DNA of 64,000 bases, taken from assembly GCA_009760885.1 (NCBI GenBank), contig CM019692.1:49443430-49507429 (forward strand), in the 5' to 3' direction. The DNA is from Achatina immaculata (taxonomy: Eukaryota; Mollusca; Gastropoda; Stylommatophora; Achatinidae). The notes below the pieces were generated by a model. It did no database searches and was not told the DNA's origin. It saw only the letters and a list, made by a program, of their open reading frames with translations. This document shows, one piece after another, positions 1 through 12,000 of the stretch (the first letter of the stretch is position 1; each line of letters starts with the position of its first letter). Both the position numbers and the translations under genes were made by a program.

Positions 1-479
1 CCAAATGTATAAGAAATATTAGTCTTGCTTCATGGAAACAATGTTCAGCAGTCACAAACAACTGAAGGAGGCTCTGATAATTATGTGGCAACAAATATTT
101 CTGTTGTATTTTTTTGTTAGGGAATATATAGTATCTTCTCCTCCGTATTCTTGCATTATTTTTTTTTAAACTGAAAAGCTTTCTCTTCTTTATCCCCATC
201 TCTGCTTTTGTAATATGATTTTCTCATTCCTCCTGAAGGAATAATAAAAGCACTTCTGCTACTCACAAGTGTACTTAAGTTTGTTCTCCTGTTTATAAAA
301 TGAGATGCCAAAGTTTGTTACTCTAGTACCTCTGTGAACAACTGTGTTAAGAACACACTTATCTTAACATAGTCTTTGTGAGACAGGGAACATAGATCTG
401 TTTGCTTAAAGACTCTGACCTACTTCTGTAGCCCAGAAACCTGTAGCAATCAACACTAATTGTAACTGTTATTTTTGTA
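1..479. other. No gene seen
   Basis: AT-rich sequence with no convincing ORF or splice-bounded exon. If the SASH1-like gene continues past 7528, its remaining exons must lie at or beyond this edge. Confidence 0.5.
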
Positions 480-1137
480 AAATGTAATGTCAGGTGTGGG
501 GACACGTGGATTGCCAGTGAGGATGAGGAAAATGAATCCAGGATGTGACAAGCCTATGGGTCTTTACAACAATGGCTATCAGAATGATGTAAACAAAACA
601 GAGCCAGCAGACTATAGGTGGCAGGGAATAGATATTACTGAGGAACTCATTGGATTCCTCATCTCAAAGGTGGAGTGTCTCTGTGGAACTGTCTTGAAGC
701 TGTCTGGCCAACCAGGGTTGCATGCTGAATCTGGTGTGGAGAAGGGGTTTAACTACAGCCACCAGAGGTTGGAAAATAAAGTTCTGGCCAGGCCAACCTA
801 CACCACTGTTTTCATGGCAGTCTGAGCAAGACCAGTCTGCCCTAGCAAGGAAAGGTGCTGAAGACGGAGGTACCCCGCCAAAAGACGCATTGCAAAAATC
901 AGGGTACCATGCATCATTGCCAATGAAATGACTGTATCTGCAGTTTTCAAACATGGTGCTCACCCAGTAAAGACTAACTAGGCAGATGTAGTGCTAGGCC
1001 CCCTGCCTTGAAAGGCTCCACCAAAAGCTACTGGAGGTCCTCTCAGTTCGTCTTGTGGAGCCAGTAGACATAAGAGTAGAGCTATTGGCCAAAAAATACA
1101 ACATCAGCAAACTGCCAAAAAGCAAGAACTTAAACTA

Positions 1138-1700
1138 ATGCAATGGAATGCTGAGGGTGTCAGCAGTGTTAGAGATGGCTATAGCAAAAAGGTGGAACTA
1201 GAGAACATACTCTTTGCAGAGCAGGTAAGTATATCTTGCATACCGGAGACACACCTAACCAAAGATGCCACCTTTAAAATCAGAGGCTACCAGTGTTTCA
1301 GATCAGACCGTCAGGACAGAAGAAAAGGAGGGGTACTCGCACTTGTTAAGAATAACATCAGCGCATGTCAGGTGGGAGTGTACATGGAAGAAGCTGAATA
1401 CCAGATGATCCATTTAACAACCAGTAATACAGACTTCCACCTATTACTGTCCTAATGATGCCCACTTGCTCTGGAAACAATCCCACATAAATAGAGACTG
1501 ATGGTCTGTGGAGATTTTAACAGCCATTCCCAGAGCTGGGGCTATGACCACATAGACAAGAGAGGAGAGGAAGTTGAGAGCTGGCAGGATGATAATGGAC
1601 TTCTCCTGATAAACCAGCCAATGGATCCCCAACCTTTTACTCAAGGGCTTGACATACAACCTCAACACCAGATTTGGCATTCCACTCTCCAGACCTGAAG
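1138..1700 (+). pseudogene. LINE-A apurinic-like endonuclease domain
   Basis: MQWNAEGVSSVRDGY, then SISCIPETHLTKDATFKI and RKGGVLALVKNNIS show the N-terminal EEP endonuclase motifs (QWN, ETHL in place of the usual QETHL). The later piece at 1501 gives MVCGDFNSHSQSWGYD, the GDFN motif. A stop and frame shift near 1455-1500 separate the two parts. Confidence 0.75.
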
Positions 1701-2395
1701 TGGAACATTACATGTTAAGTTGGAAAACAACTTGGAGGTAGCGACCACTGATCAGTCTTCCTGACAATAGAAAATAAACTAATTAACATCAGTAGCCCTC
1801 TCATCAGATGGAACCATAAAGAAGCAAACTGGACAATGTACAGACATCATACAGGTATCCTGGTGGGACAGCTGTCCATAGAAGGTAAGGATATTAACAG
1901 CATAGTGAAGGAATTCAATGCTTGTATCCTTCAGGCCGCCCGTGAAACCATTCCCAGAGGAGCTCGTAGGGACTATAAACCATACTGGTCTAGTGAGCTA
2001 GAAAAATTCCATGGTGACATGGAAACTGCTTGAAAGCAAGCAGAAAATAGACCATGCCAAGAACACCACAATAATTACCAACATTCTAAGGTCAAATTTC
2101 AGAGAGCCAAGCACAAGCCAGACGGGAAAGTCAGAGAGAGAAAACAGAGTCCTACACTATGAAAAGGATGGAAGAAAACTGTGGAAAATAATCAAACTGT
2201 TAAATGATGAGTGCACTGGAAGAAGTACAAAGATTACACTAATATAGAGGATGGGAAAACTCTTACAGGTAAGCAGGTAGCAGATTACTTTGCTCACATG
2301 TTTGCACAAGACTGCAACATTGATATCCATCCACAGAGTGTACAGTGTGCACTGACACACAGAAAGAAGAGGAACAAGGCAGAAAAGTGTAGGTC

Positions 2396-3600
2396 ATGGA
2401 TGCACCAATCACACGCAGCAAGTTAGACCTAGCAGTCAGTAAACGGAAACCAAGGAAATCGCCAGGACCAGACGGAGTGTCCAATGAAATGATCAAGAAC
2501 CTAGGAATGGCAGCAATGGGAAAGCTGTTAGATATTTTCAATATGTGTTGGAGCACAGGTAAGTTACCTCAAATCTGGAAGGAAGCAAGTGTGGTACCAC
2601 TGCTAAAGTCAGGGAAAAATAGCGATACATCCTCCAGCTACAGGCCAATCAGTCTCACTAGCTGCCTCTGCAGAACGATGGAACGCATCATTGACCTGAG
2701 GCTAAAGAGGTACCCAGAAAATGAAAACCTTCTCATTTCACAACAAGCAGGATTTAGGCAGTATTACAGTATAGAAGATCAAGTGACCTATCTCTCTCAA
2801 GAGACTGAGGACGCATTCCAAGACAAAAATCTTGTACCAGCAGCATGGATAGACCTGAAGAAAGCCTTTGATAAAGTATGGAAAAAAGATCTGTTGTGAA
2901 AACTAAGAAACTGCAATGTGAGTGGAAGACTGTACAACTGGATAAAGTCTGATTTACACCAGAAACTACTGCTGCGACATGATGTACCACAAGGAGGAGT
3001 CCTTTCACCAACACTATTCCTGGTATTCATTAATGACCTGGTCAAGGAACTTCCCTATGGAATTAAAGCAGCACTGTATGCAAATGATCTGGTTATGTGG
3101 TGTATAGATAACATGCGACAGTTGCTACACAGAGACTCCAAAAAGCAGCAGACATCTTGACGTAATAGACAAACAAATGGTGTGTAAGTATCAACACAGA
3201 GAAGTCAAGTACCACTCTGTTCACTCTCTTATCTAAACAGAAAGCAATTAAGATCTTTGTAAATGAAATATCCTTATGGAAGGACAACCAGCCCACTTAC
3301 TTAGGAGTGACTCTTGACTCAAAACTGACCTGGAAGCAACGCATCAGCAATGCAGAAGCAAAAGTCAGAAGAAAACTAGCCATATTATGAAAACTCAGTG
3401 AAACCACATGGGGATCTAGTGAAAGAATATTCAAGAATGTGTATCAACAAAATATTCTACCACATTTAGAATATGGCTCAACAGCATCAAACACTACACT
3501 GCATAATTTAGACAAGGTACAAAATCAGTCACTACAGATTATTACAGGTGCCACGAGGTCCACACCAGTAGTAGAAATTCAGAAAACAGTGTTCAAGCGC
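2396..3600 (+). pseudogene. LINE-A reverse transcriptase domain
   Basis: RKSPGPDGVSNEMIKNLG, SSYRPISLTSCLCRTMERII, QQAGFRQYYSIEDQV and AWIDLKKAFDKVW are canonical non-LTR RT blocks. After a stop at 2899, DVPQGGVLSPTLFLVFINDL follows. The catalytic YADD box is changed to YAND (3077-3090). The thumb continues as LTWKQRISNAEAKVRRKL and LPHLEYGSTAS to about 3600. The stop, the Asp-to-Asn change and later frame breaks show it is dead. Confidence 0.85.
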
Positions 3601-3714
3601 TAAAAGAATGTAAAGTCACAAAGGTCATGACACTGGGAAGAGAAATTCCTCAGCTCTGTAAGCTGTCCCCTGAAAGAGAGATTCAATAACTTGGCACTAA
3701 GACTGCTTAAACGA

Positions 3715-3944
3715 TGGTTGGGACATGTGCTCCAAATGACTGACAACTCACTATCAAGAATATCACTAAGATGGACACCACAGGGGAACAGAAGTAAGGG
3801 TAGACCAAAAGAGACATGGAGAAGAACAACAGAAAGGATGTAGAGCAATAGAGGGCTCACCTGGGCAAGAGCAGAAAAAAAGACAAAGGACAGGCATTTG
3901 TTTAAAACCCTTGCGGAAGTCCCATGTGCCCTTGGCACTTAAGG

Positions 3945-3983
<39 letters not shown>
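3715..3983 (+). mobile_element. LINE-D 3' end nested in LINE-A, with (GA)n tail
   Basis: The insert reads WLGHVLQMTDNSLSRISLRW, TPQGNRSKGRPKETWRRTTE and CALGT, ending in a (GA)n tract. It is about 95% identical by eye to 34745-34935. Flanks AAGACTGCTTAAACGA (3699-3714) and AAGACGGCTTAAAGAA (3984-3999) are a decayed 16-bp target duplication. LINE-A resumes on the far side. Confidence 0.75.
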
Positions 3984-3987
<4 letters not shown>

Positions 3988-4234
3988 CGGCTTAAAGAAG
4001 CAGCTTCATTCATCAGGCCAAGCATATGCATAAGCTGTTACCTGAACTTCCAACTGTAGTTGCTCCATTATCATCTATACTAGAGCATACACTGTGGAAA
4101 GAAGCAGGTTGTACACAAATAACTATTCAAACTGAAGTGAAAGGTGTACAGAATGGTAAGATGCAAAGCAGTCCTGTAAGATCAACAGCCACACTTAGTG
4201 TGGTAGATGACTAATATCCATGTGACACCTGGAT

Positions 4235-4715
4235 ACTTGTGTAAACCGATGGATCTGCACACAATGTCATAAAGAATGGAGGGGTAGGAGCACATACTGA
4301 ATATCCAAACAACACCACTGACAAGATTTCCATACCCACTGGAAAATACAATTATGATGCAGAAGTCAGGGCAATTATAGCCACAGTTGAAACACTATCA
4401 GACTCCAGAATTGATACATGCCCCGTAGTAATTCTCACAGATGTAAGATCAGTACTGGAAGCTCTTCAGTGCAACAAACTGCCAGACCTTAAGGATGCCT
4501 TGTCAAAAACTGGCTTACAACATGGAGTCACTTTGCAATGGATTCCCTCCCACTGTGGGATACCAGGCAATGAGAAAGCTGACCATCTGGCCAAAGAGCA
4601 CACTGAAATGGAGCAACCAGACATACCAATCACCTATAATCAGAAGAAAAGCATGATAAAAACCTACAGGAAACCACAAACACCACACATGATGACTATC
4701 ACATGCTAAACAGAA
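4235..4715 (+). pseudogene. LINE-A RNase H domain
   Basis: TDGSAHNVIKNGGVGAHTE, YNYDAEVRAIIATVETLSDS, VVILTDVRSVLEALQ and LQWIPSHCGIPGNEKADHL match RNase HI blocks with catalytic D (TDGS), E (DAE), D (LTD) and the PSHxGIxGNExAD motif. A C-terminal segment continues to about 5010 (IFRLRTEHSRLRSHM, then a C-x-H-I-L-x-C-like motif). Confidence 0.82.
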
Positions 4716-5065
4716 AGGAACAAGTCACCATCTTCCGTCTCCGAACAGAACACAGCCGACTCCGAAGTCATATGTACACAAAATTTAAGGTTGGTACTAC
4801 TAACCTTTGTATATGCGCACAGGTGCTCCAAATTGTGGAACATATTCTCCAAAAATGCACCAACTAAGAAACATTGAGAAACAATTACTGGCCCAGTGAA
4901 ACCAACAAAGAAGATAAGCTCTATGGTTCCATATATGAGTTACAAAAAAAAAACAGCGAAATTTATCCAAGAGACAGGACTGCAGATATAGACAGGCAAT
5001 GCGTACGAAGAAGAAGAAGTTACTCTAGTTTTATGCTCCAACACTGTTAATGGTTCCCATTTTTA

Positions 5066-5250
5066 GATATTTGTAGAAGGAACAGCTGTTGATGAAGTAC
5101 ACCAATTTGCATACCTCAGCAGCTACACAGACCAGGATGGTGACACCAGAAAGGAAGTTAGAATTAGAACTGCAAAAGCAGCATTGACCTTCAAGAATTT
5201 GAGAACACATGGCATTCAAAAGTTACGTATAAGCACAAAAAAACCAAGCT
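5066..5250 (+). mobile_element. LINE-B (RTE-like) C-terminal fragment
   Basis: Plus strand EGTAVDEVHQFAYLSSYTDQ and RIRTAKAALTFKNL parallels EGTDVEEVNQSAYLGSYIDQ in the longer copy at 21046. About 185 bp, broken. Confidence 0.65.
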
Positions 5251-5344
5251 AAGCTAAATGATTAAAAAAATATAATAACAGTGGTTAAAAGATCATGAAA
5301 CTAACTTAACATTATGAAAATGACTTATAAAAGAGCTGAAAATA

Positions 5345-6842
5345 TACTGTTCAAAAAAAGAAATGCAACTACTGTAGTTGTAATGGAAACCAAATTTCAA
5401 ACTTGTATCAAAATTTCATTTTACAGAATTAATGTTTCAATCTTGGCATGAAGAAACTTTAAGACTTTAACAATGAAATAACGTTCATTAAATTTGGTTT
5501 GGACTTTTATTCTTTGCGATTGAGGCCTCCATTTCAGTACGGTGTATGACCTCCTCTGGCTTGTATCAGAGAATGACATCTCCTTGACATGGATCTGATT
5601 AGCAATTGGATTTGTTGTTGCGGGATGGCTGCCCACTCGTCCCACAGTGCAAGAGACAACTGTTGGAGACTGATTGGCGCTGCATCTTGCTGGCGGACTT
5701 GTCTATTGAGTTCATCCCATAAGTGAACTGGGTTCATGTCTGATGACATGGATGGCCACAGAATGGTCTGGACATTGTTGTCAGCGATGAACTGGGTGGT
5801 GAGTTGTGCCACATGAAGTTGAGCATTATCCTGCTGAAAAATAGACCCTGATGCAGCCAGAAGTGGAAGGATGTGAGGACGAAGAATTTCAGTGATGTAT
5901 CGTTGGGCATTCAGGCATCCTTCAATTTTCACCAGGTCACTTCTTCCCATGAAGATGATTATTTCTCACACCAATACACCTCCACCACCATGTGGAGGAG
6001 CCTCATCCACGCAGTTCTGGGCGTAGCACTCATGGACTCTGCAGTAAACTCTTCTACATCTGTCGTGTCGCTGGAGCAGAAAGAATGATTCATCACTTAA
6101 ACAAACCCTTCTCCAACCATTTGCAATGGTCCATTGATGATGCTGGTTTGCCCACTGCAGTTGGTTCTGGCGATGCCGGTCTGTAAGAACAGGACCTCTG
6201 TAGAGTCTTCTAGCCCAAAAAGACCAGCATCATGCAGCTAGTTGACTGTTTGATCTGAAATTCAATGAGCAGCTGTCATTGACTGGAGTGTTAAGGACAC
6301 AGATGCAAATCGATTTCTGAGGTGGCGCAGCTGTATGAAGTGGTCTTCAGCAGGAGTTGTGACTATGGGTCTTTCACTGTGCGGCCAGTCTGCAACTGAG
6401 CCAGTTTCTTGAAATCATCTCCAAAGGCGACTAAAGGTGCTTCTAAGAACATTAAATTGTCTGCCCACTACACTTTGTGACTATCCAGTCTGTAAACGTC
6501 CAATGATGATGAGTCGTTGTTCTGTAGTGAGATGAGCCATACTTGCGCATCAAATTTTCAAATGAATTGATTTGTCAATCTTTTATAGGCATCAATAACA
6601 TGGTCAGTGAGTTTTGTGTTCAGTAAGTTTCATGGGATTCTCGTGAACCTGTCATGAGCTATTGTCAAAAAAATGCTGTTTTGACTGTTTCGCTTTTCTG
6701 AATCATCTACTGAGTACAATTCAGGTCAGCATGTGAAGCTGATGTCCAAGTGAACATTTCAGGCAATTTGTCCTTGTCTGATCAGCAAACTTCAGTTTAA
6801 ATCGCAGCATCGTATTTGTTGCATTTCTTTTTTTGAATAGTA
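5345..6842 (-). mobile_element. Tc1-like DNA transposon with degraded transposase
   Basis: Inverted ends TACTGTTCAAAAAAAGAAAT at 5345 and its near-complement ending at 6842 are flanked by TA. About 1.5 kb, a typical Tc1 length. The transposase runs from about 6540 (MAHLTTEQRLIIIGRLQTG) to 5535. The C-terminal frame gives FQQDNAQLHVAQL, SSDMNPVHLWDELNRQVR and IQARGGHTPY, the DNAxxH and final E of a DD34E core (one residue is missing from the usual PIEHLWD). Stops in the middle make it inactive. Confidence 0.86.
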
Positions 6843-7224
6843 TAGTTATAAATGGTTAACAAAAAGTTCTTTGTTATAATCCAAATTATTGTTTGCCAAT
6901 ATTTTGTTGAAAAAAAAACAAACAAACATACAATAAAAAAAATCCCAAAGATTAACACTGATTATGTGTGATACATTGTTATTTGTGGATCACACAAGTT
7001 CTAAAATGCATTATCTTGAGTATTCTTTAGATAAAATTATGACTAAGCACTTATTACTGTTTTGTGACTTGTAAAGAACTTCTGGTGATATTTTAAAACA
7101 CAACTGTACTGTAATTTTTACAAGACTACATTTTTTTCTACAATTTCTGTTTCTGAAAATAACTAACAAAAAAAAAAGCCAAGGTATAAAATGACTGCTG
7201 GTTGCGATGGTTTACATTTAAAAT

Positions 7225-7500
7225 AAGGATCATTCTAGCATACTAACATCTAAAGGTAGCCCTTGTATATTATGGAGGCACCCATGTGATATGATGTTAC
7301 TGTTATTTTACTTGACCTGTCAGAGGGTGATCAGATCAGAATCATGTCTGGCTATCTTTCCTTCCCCAGTTCCAGAAAAGGCTAGGTACTCATTTCTATA
7401 ACTAGGTAACTGGGATGACTATGGTTGGATCTGAACCACCAACCTTCAGCATGAGAGTCAAGTGCACTTACCGCTGCATCTCAGGCACCAATACTAACAG
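7225..7500 (-). mobile_element. tRNA-derived SINE (copy 1)
   Basis: On the minus strand the 5' end has GATGCAGCGGTAAGTGC (box A-like) and GGTTCAGATCC (box B-like). GAACTGGGGAAGG and CCCTCTGACAGGTCAA bodies follow, shared with the copies at 50786 and 60660. It lies directly downstream of the SASH1-like terminal exon. Confidence 0.68.
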
Positions 7501-7512
7501 ATAAACTTTTAA

Positions 7513-9097
7513 TTAGCTGGCACTCACCACAGAACTATATGGCACCTGGGTTAGGTCTATCATTTCTGCACTTAGTTTGGTTGATACCAGAGGCATGAGA
7601 GATCTGGTTGGACTTTTCAGCTGACTGTTGTCACCTTTCTCCACCTTTTCAGGTGTCTGACTCCTCCCTCTGCTGTACAAGGTTGCAATTCCTGGGGCAT
7701 CATTGTCATTTGAGTGGCCACCCCAGTCTGTAGGTGGAGCCAGGGATGGTTGTGTTTCAGTTTTCAGTGTTAGGGATATCCCTTGTGATGTATTAGTGTC
7801 TGTAAGAGCTAATGTTATTGGATGGTTGCTTGGCAAACATGATGAGGCAGGGATAGGGGATAGACGATTCGGAGTAGGTGATCTTGGAATGATTGGCATG
7901 TGGCTGTAAACAGGGTGCTGCATAAACTGTTGCTGACAACAGTAGTAGTGCTGAGTTCTTCCTGGGCTAGATTTCGATACATAATATCCTCCATGAGGAC
8001 TAGGAGTATAGTCAATCCGATTTGATCCGCCATGGGGGCTATTAGTATAGTCAATCCGATTTGATCCACCACTGTGACTACTGTCATCATGGTCTGGGCT
8101 AAGACAGGTCGTTTGCGTGCAGGTTGAACTGCAGGACATTTTGGAAGACTTGCTTTCAGAACGTATAGTTGTGTTCACATAGTGTCTGTAGGGAAAACAG
8201 TGAGGACATGACATATAAGCAGCACACTGCTGACACGAGGCGCTGTCACTCATCATGATCTCTTCACACTGCGGACAGCCGGGAGACGGAATGCAGCCAC
8301 TACACGTCAAAGTATTTGACATATCCAGCTGTGATGAACCACTATTCAGTGAAAGTATGGGTGTGGCTAGCTTTCTTGGTTGACTTGTCCCGTACGTTAT
8401 AGCAATAACCTCTTGGTCTTCTTCAGTGAGTGAGACCCGATCTCCAACAGAGCCCTTATCACTGGGACCTGCGAGTCCACTGTTAGAAACTGACAGCTTG
8501 TCTCCATAAACAGGACTAGTGGAGTTGCTGTGGTTTTTTCTGCCCATAAATGTTTCTAAATGAACAGGTGCATTATGATTGTCTGCAACATTCAGCTCTG
8601 TAAGTGTCCTTGAAGCTGACATGGAATAATGTGGATGACCCTGACCATGAAAGCTGTGACCAGTAGAGTAATGATATCTGTAGTGTCCAGGACTGTAAGA
8701 TCCATACTGTGGAGAGGTGGTGTATGGGAAATGGCCAGGAGTTACAGGGGATGGACTTGCACTAGGTGGAACATGGTTTGGTGTTCCATGTGATGGTGTC
8801 TGTACTGGATACTGTCCTGGGATATAATGGGTAACCACAGGTGGCCACAGTATTTCCTGGGCTGTTTTGGCTTCCCACACGAGCGACAAGGAGTGTGGGG
8901 GACAGGGCTCTGGTGATGTCCTGTGGCACTGTCAACCTTCTCTCGTCCTTTTCCTCCTCCAGTTCCAGCATCTCGGCATTTGGACTGATTTTTGCCCTCT
9001 CCTCCTGCGTAACAGCCAGAATCACAGCTAGAGTTGCCAGCACGTGATGACGGAGAGTCCACTGTAGTCAGTGCTGAACTTCGGGTGTTCACTTTTT
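7513..9097 (-). CDS. SASH1-like exon l: long C-terminal disordered exon, with frame break near 8865
   Basis: Acceptor tgcttggcag before 9097. The first reading frame gives EKVNTRSSALTTVDSPSSR, CDSGCYAGGEG (9023-9009) and PHTPCRSCGKPK (to about 8865). It then loses sense. A second frame is open from there to 7513 for about 450 codons: PPVVTHYIPGQYPVQTPS, Tyr/His/Ser/Pro-rich sequence, a CxxC cluster (8312-8195), a duplicated GGSNRIDYT block (about 8075-8000) and a Ser-Pro rich end. One missing base, for instance in the four-A run at 8868-8865 (minus strand), would join the frames as CGKPKTAQEILWPPVV. The frame-B stop is at 7513, but CTGTG|gtgagt at 7528/7527 is a good donor that would end the exon four codons earlier. 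DSGCY and CRSC after the SAM domain resemble SASH1. Confidence 0.78.
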
Positions 9098-12000
9098 CTG
9101 CCAAGCAGAAGATTAACAAATTACATATACTAAACTTCCGAATAATGTTTCTGAATGACAAGGAGATTAAATGAATCAATGATAAGAGATGATTACAAGT
9201 GACTTTGTGTTCTCTAGATTACTGTTATAAAAGACAGAAAACTAGAATTTAAGAACAGTTTATGCAACAACAAATGCCTCCAAAATATTTTATGAAAAAT
9301 GTAAAGGAAGCAAAATACATTTCAAGGTGGCTATTTTTTTACATAAGAGGGAGATATCTGTCATGAATACATTCTTAGTATACAGATATAATGGTAATTT
9401 GTTCTCCAAGTACACATTGACCCAGACTGCATGTCAACAGACAATCTCACTCTGTTTCCATGTGTTTCTGGGTCTGGCTTATTTCATTCTGTTTAGCTCA
9501 GCTCAATGACTGTCATTGATTTCTCCATTCCCAATACATGTCCAGTCTAATTCCATCTTATTTTGTTGTATCTCAAAGTATTGTCATTTATCATGGTACA
9601 CCAGAACAGAATTTTATTTTCTCAGTTGAAAACAAAAGTAATACAAAAATGGACAATGTATAAAATAGGCGGAATGTCTAAACAGTGATGAAACTAACAT
9701 GATGCATCTGTAGTGAGGAGATGAAAATACTCACCATTCCAGCCTACCAGTACCCTTGCTGCAGATAAAAGTTTTGTCCTCTGCCACGGGTCTGATATGT
9801 GCAGTGTGTCAAGGTCATGATCATCAAGCTCAGAAAATATGTCCAGATCATCATAACCATTCTGCATGAACACAGTTGTCAAATGCTGTTGAAAGTAACA
9901 ATAAAATTGTTAAGACATCTATTTCAACATTTATACAAAATGGCAATCACCAACAAGAGCAATCTTTTTTGTTTTTTTCAAACAAAAGATACCTTTTTTT
10001 TTCTTGTTTATTGTGAATCATTAACACTGCGTCCATCTCTTATTTGTGCCACATATGCCAAGCTTTTTCAGACTGCATATCCCCTAAAGGCCAAATATAT
10101 TTTGCTGAATCATCAATGAATGAACTGTATTTCTTTCTCTCAATCCAGGTACACTATACATTGCCTTAATCTTGTCTTGTTCAAGAAAACACAATACCCA
10201 AAGAAGTATGAAAAAGATGCTAAAGATATTCAAGAAGCTAAAAATGTTCTACAGGTAGAAAAGAAATGGCAGCCACGTGAACTCATTTAACAGTGGTTGC
10301 ACTAGGATTTTTTTGGAAACCACTACAACTGTACCTGCCTTTCACCTTGCATGAAGTACTTGTACTTGCTGAAATACCAGTTTTGTCATACAATGTTTAG
10401 TACCTCATACTTTTTGTACATGTAAAACTGAATACATTTTGCAAACATCAGTGGGAATTAAATTTTCACGTGGAATAGTTTTCTTACCTTATGTACAGCA
10501 AGATTTAATTTTGACAAAATGCTCACATGCTGAACCAAAGTTAAAACTGATTGATTCTCCTACATGCATACCGAGTATTATCAGTCAGATGGCCTGATTA
10601 TCATCCAATGAATTTTGCTGGTTGTTTCTTACTAGATTTTTGACAATATATATTGGTTACAGTAACTGACAACCTCCAAAAGTTCTGGTTTTTCTCTTTC
10701 TTCATCATTAATTTACTGGTAACTGCCAGTTAATGCAATAACTGATTTAAGCAGTCTTTTATCTCAGATTTGGAACCTACTGAGGGATAACTTCACCAAT
10801 TAACAGCTCAGACTGTCTACAATCAGTAATAAAATGCTTACTTCCACAAAGATGGTAAAAAAAAAACATATAGACAATTGAATCTGCTCAGGTTGTTTTG
10901 ATTTTTAGAAAAGTGTAATGCAGTGGGGGTATTTTTTGAAATATGGGTTGATTTGTCACACCAAGCAGTCAGAACCATTAAAAGTCAGTTAACATATTTT
11001 ATATATCTCACTTCTTGTACATTTATTTCACAAATGTGACACAGGCTAAACACAGTTACAGAGAAAGGAATCATTTTAACTGGAACACCTACAACTAAAC
11101 CAATCTTTTGAAGCAGGTCACCAACAGATTTAGGCATATCCTTCTGACCAATGAACATTCTACCACTCGTTGTCTTCTCTGGGTCGGTCACAATTCGTAC
11201 ATGTTCAAACCGGAATTTGCCCCTCTTGCCTCCAGCCATTCCCCTCCACACTCCAGACTGGGCCATGTTGATGATGTTTACTGTCTCTCCTTTCTGAAAA
11301 ATAGTTATAAAACACAACTGGTTGGTGATAAGTCATTTTCAGAATCTTTCCTAACATCCAATTCTTTTGAAAAGAGTTGAAAGGAATTCAGTTACCAAAC
11401 TCTTCATGTCATTACTGCTAAAACTACATGATAAAGCTTTCTTTAGTGATTTCTCTCTAGGATATGACACATCTTAGAATAGCAAGATCAGTCTTTCTGA
11501 TGCATTTTGCTTATGTTTTTTTCTTATCTTACAACCACTCATCTGTCTAATACAGGAGTTATTTTTTGCCCTTTCTGAGCTGGCATCTCTTGGTGCAGTT
11601 CACAGAAAGTCAATCAAGAATTTTATTTATACATCCAATGCCTTCACATCTCTTGTACACACATCCCTGAACTGCAGTTATGCATGCTCGCTTATGAGTT
11701 GTACATAAACATGTATTATGCTTCCCTGTGCCATAACAAACTAATATCTATGATATTTGATGAACAAGATATAAAAACATCTTTACTATAATGATCTCAC
11801 ATATACTTGGTTATAAAATATATTATATCCTACATCATCTTACATCCTTCCGGTGTTGTTAAATGTCACATAAGGCTCACATAGTTGTTTGCCAAGTTTT
11901 CCTGTTTTCTGCAAGTTTTTCAACTTCATCAAAGGATGTTATGCCCACTTAACAATGTCTTCTTTAGATTTTCACATGGTCAACCTCTTTTTCTTCAGCC

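Larger units (their letters stand above)
480..5015 (+). mobile_element. LINE-A: I/Jockey-type non-LTR retrotransposon with RNase H, degenerate
   Basis: A long plus-strand relic with the order endonuclease, reverse transcriptase, RNase H, C-terminal Cys/His motif and a short GAAGAAG tail at about 5010. Domain order with RNase H after RT suggests the I/Nimb-like group of the Jockey superfamily. Multiple stops and frame shifts make it non-functional. The 5' part (480-1130) carries short open stretches, one reading KIRVPCIIANEMTV, probably ORF1 debris. A 269-bp end of another LINE is inserted at 3715-3983. Confidence 0.8.

Noticed and set aside
8742..9043. Third minus-strand frame (MLATLAVILAVTQEERAK)
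   Set aside because: Overlaps the frame with DSGCY and CRSC; has no start or splice support of its own.
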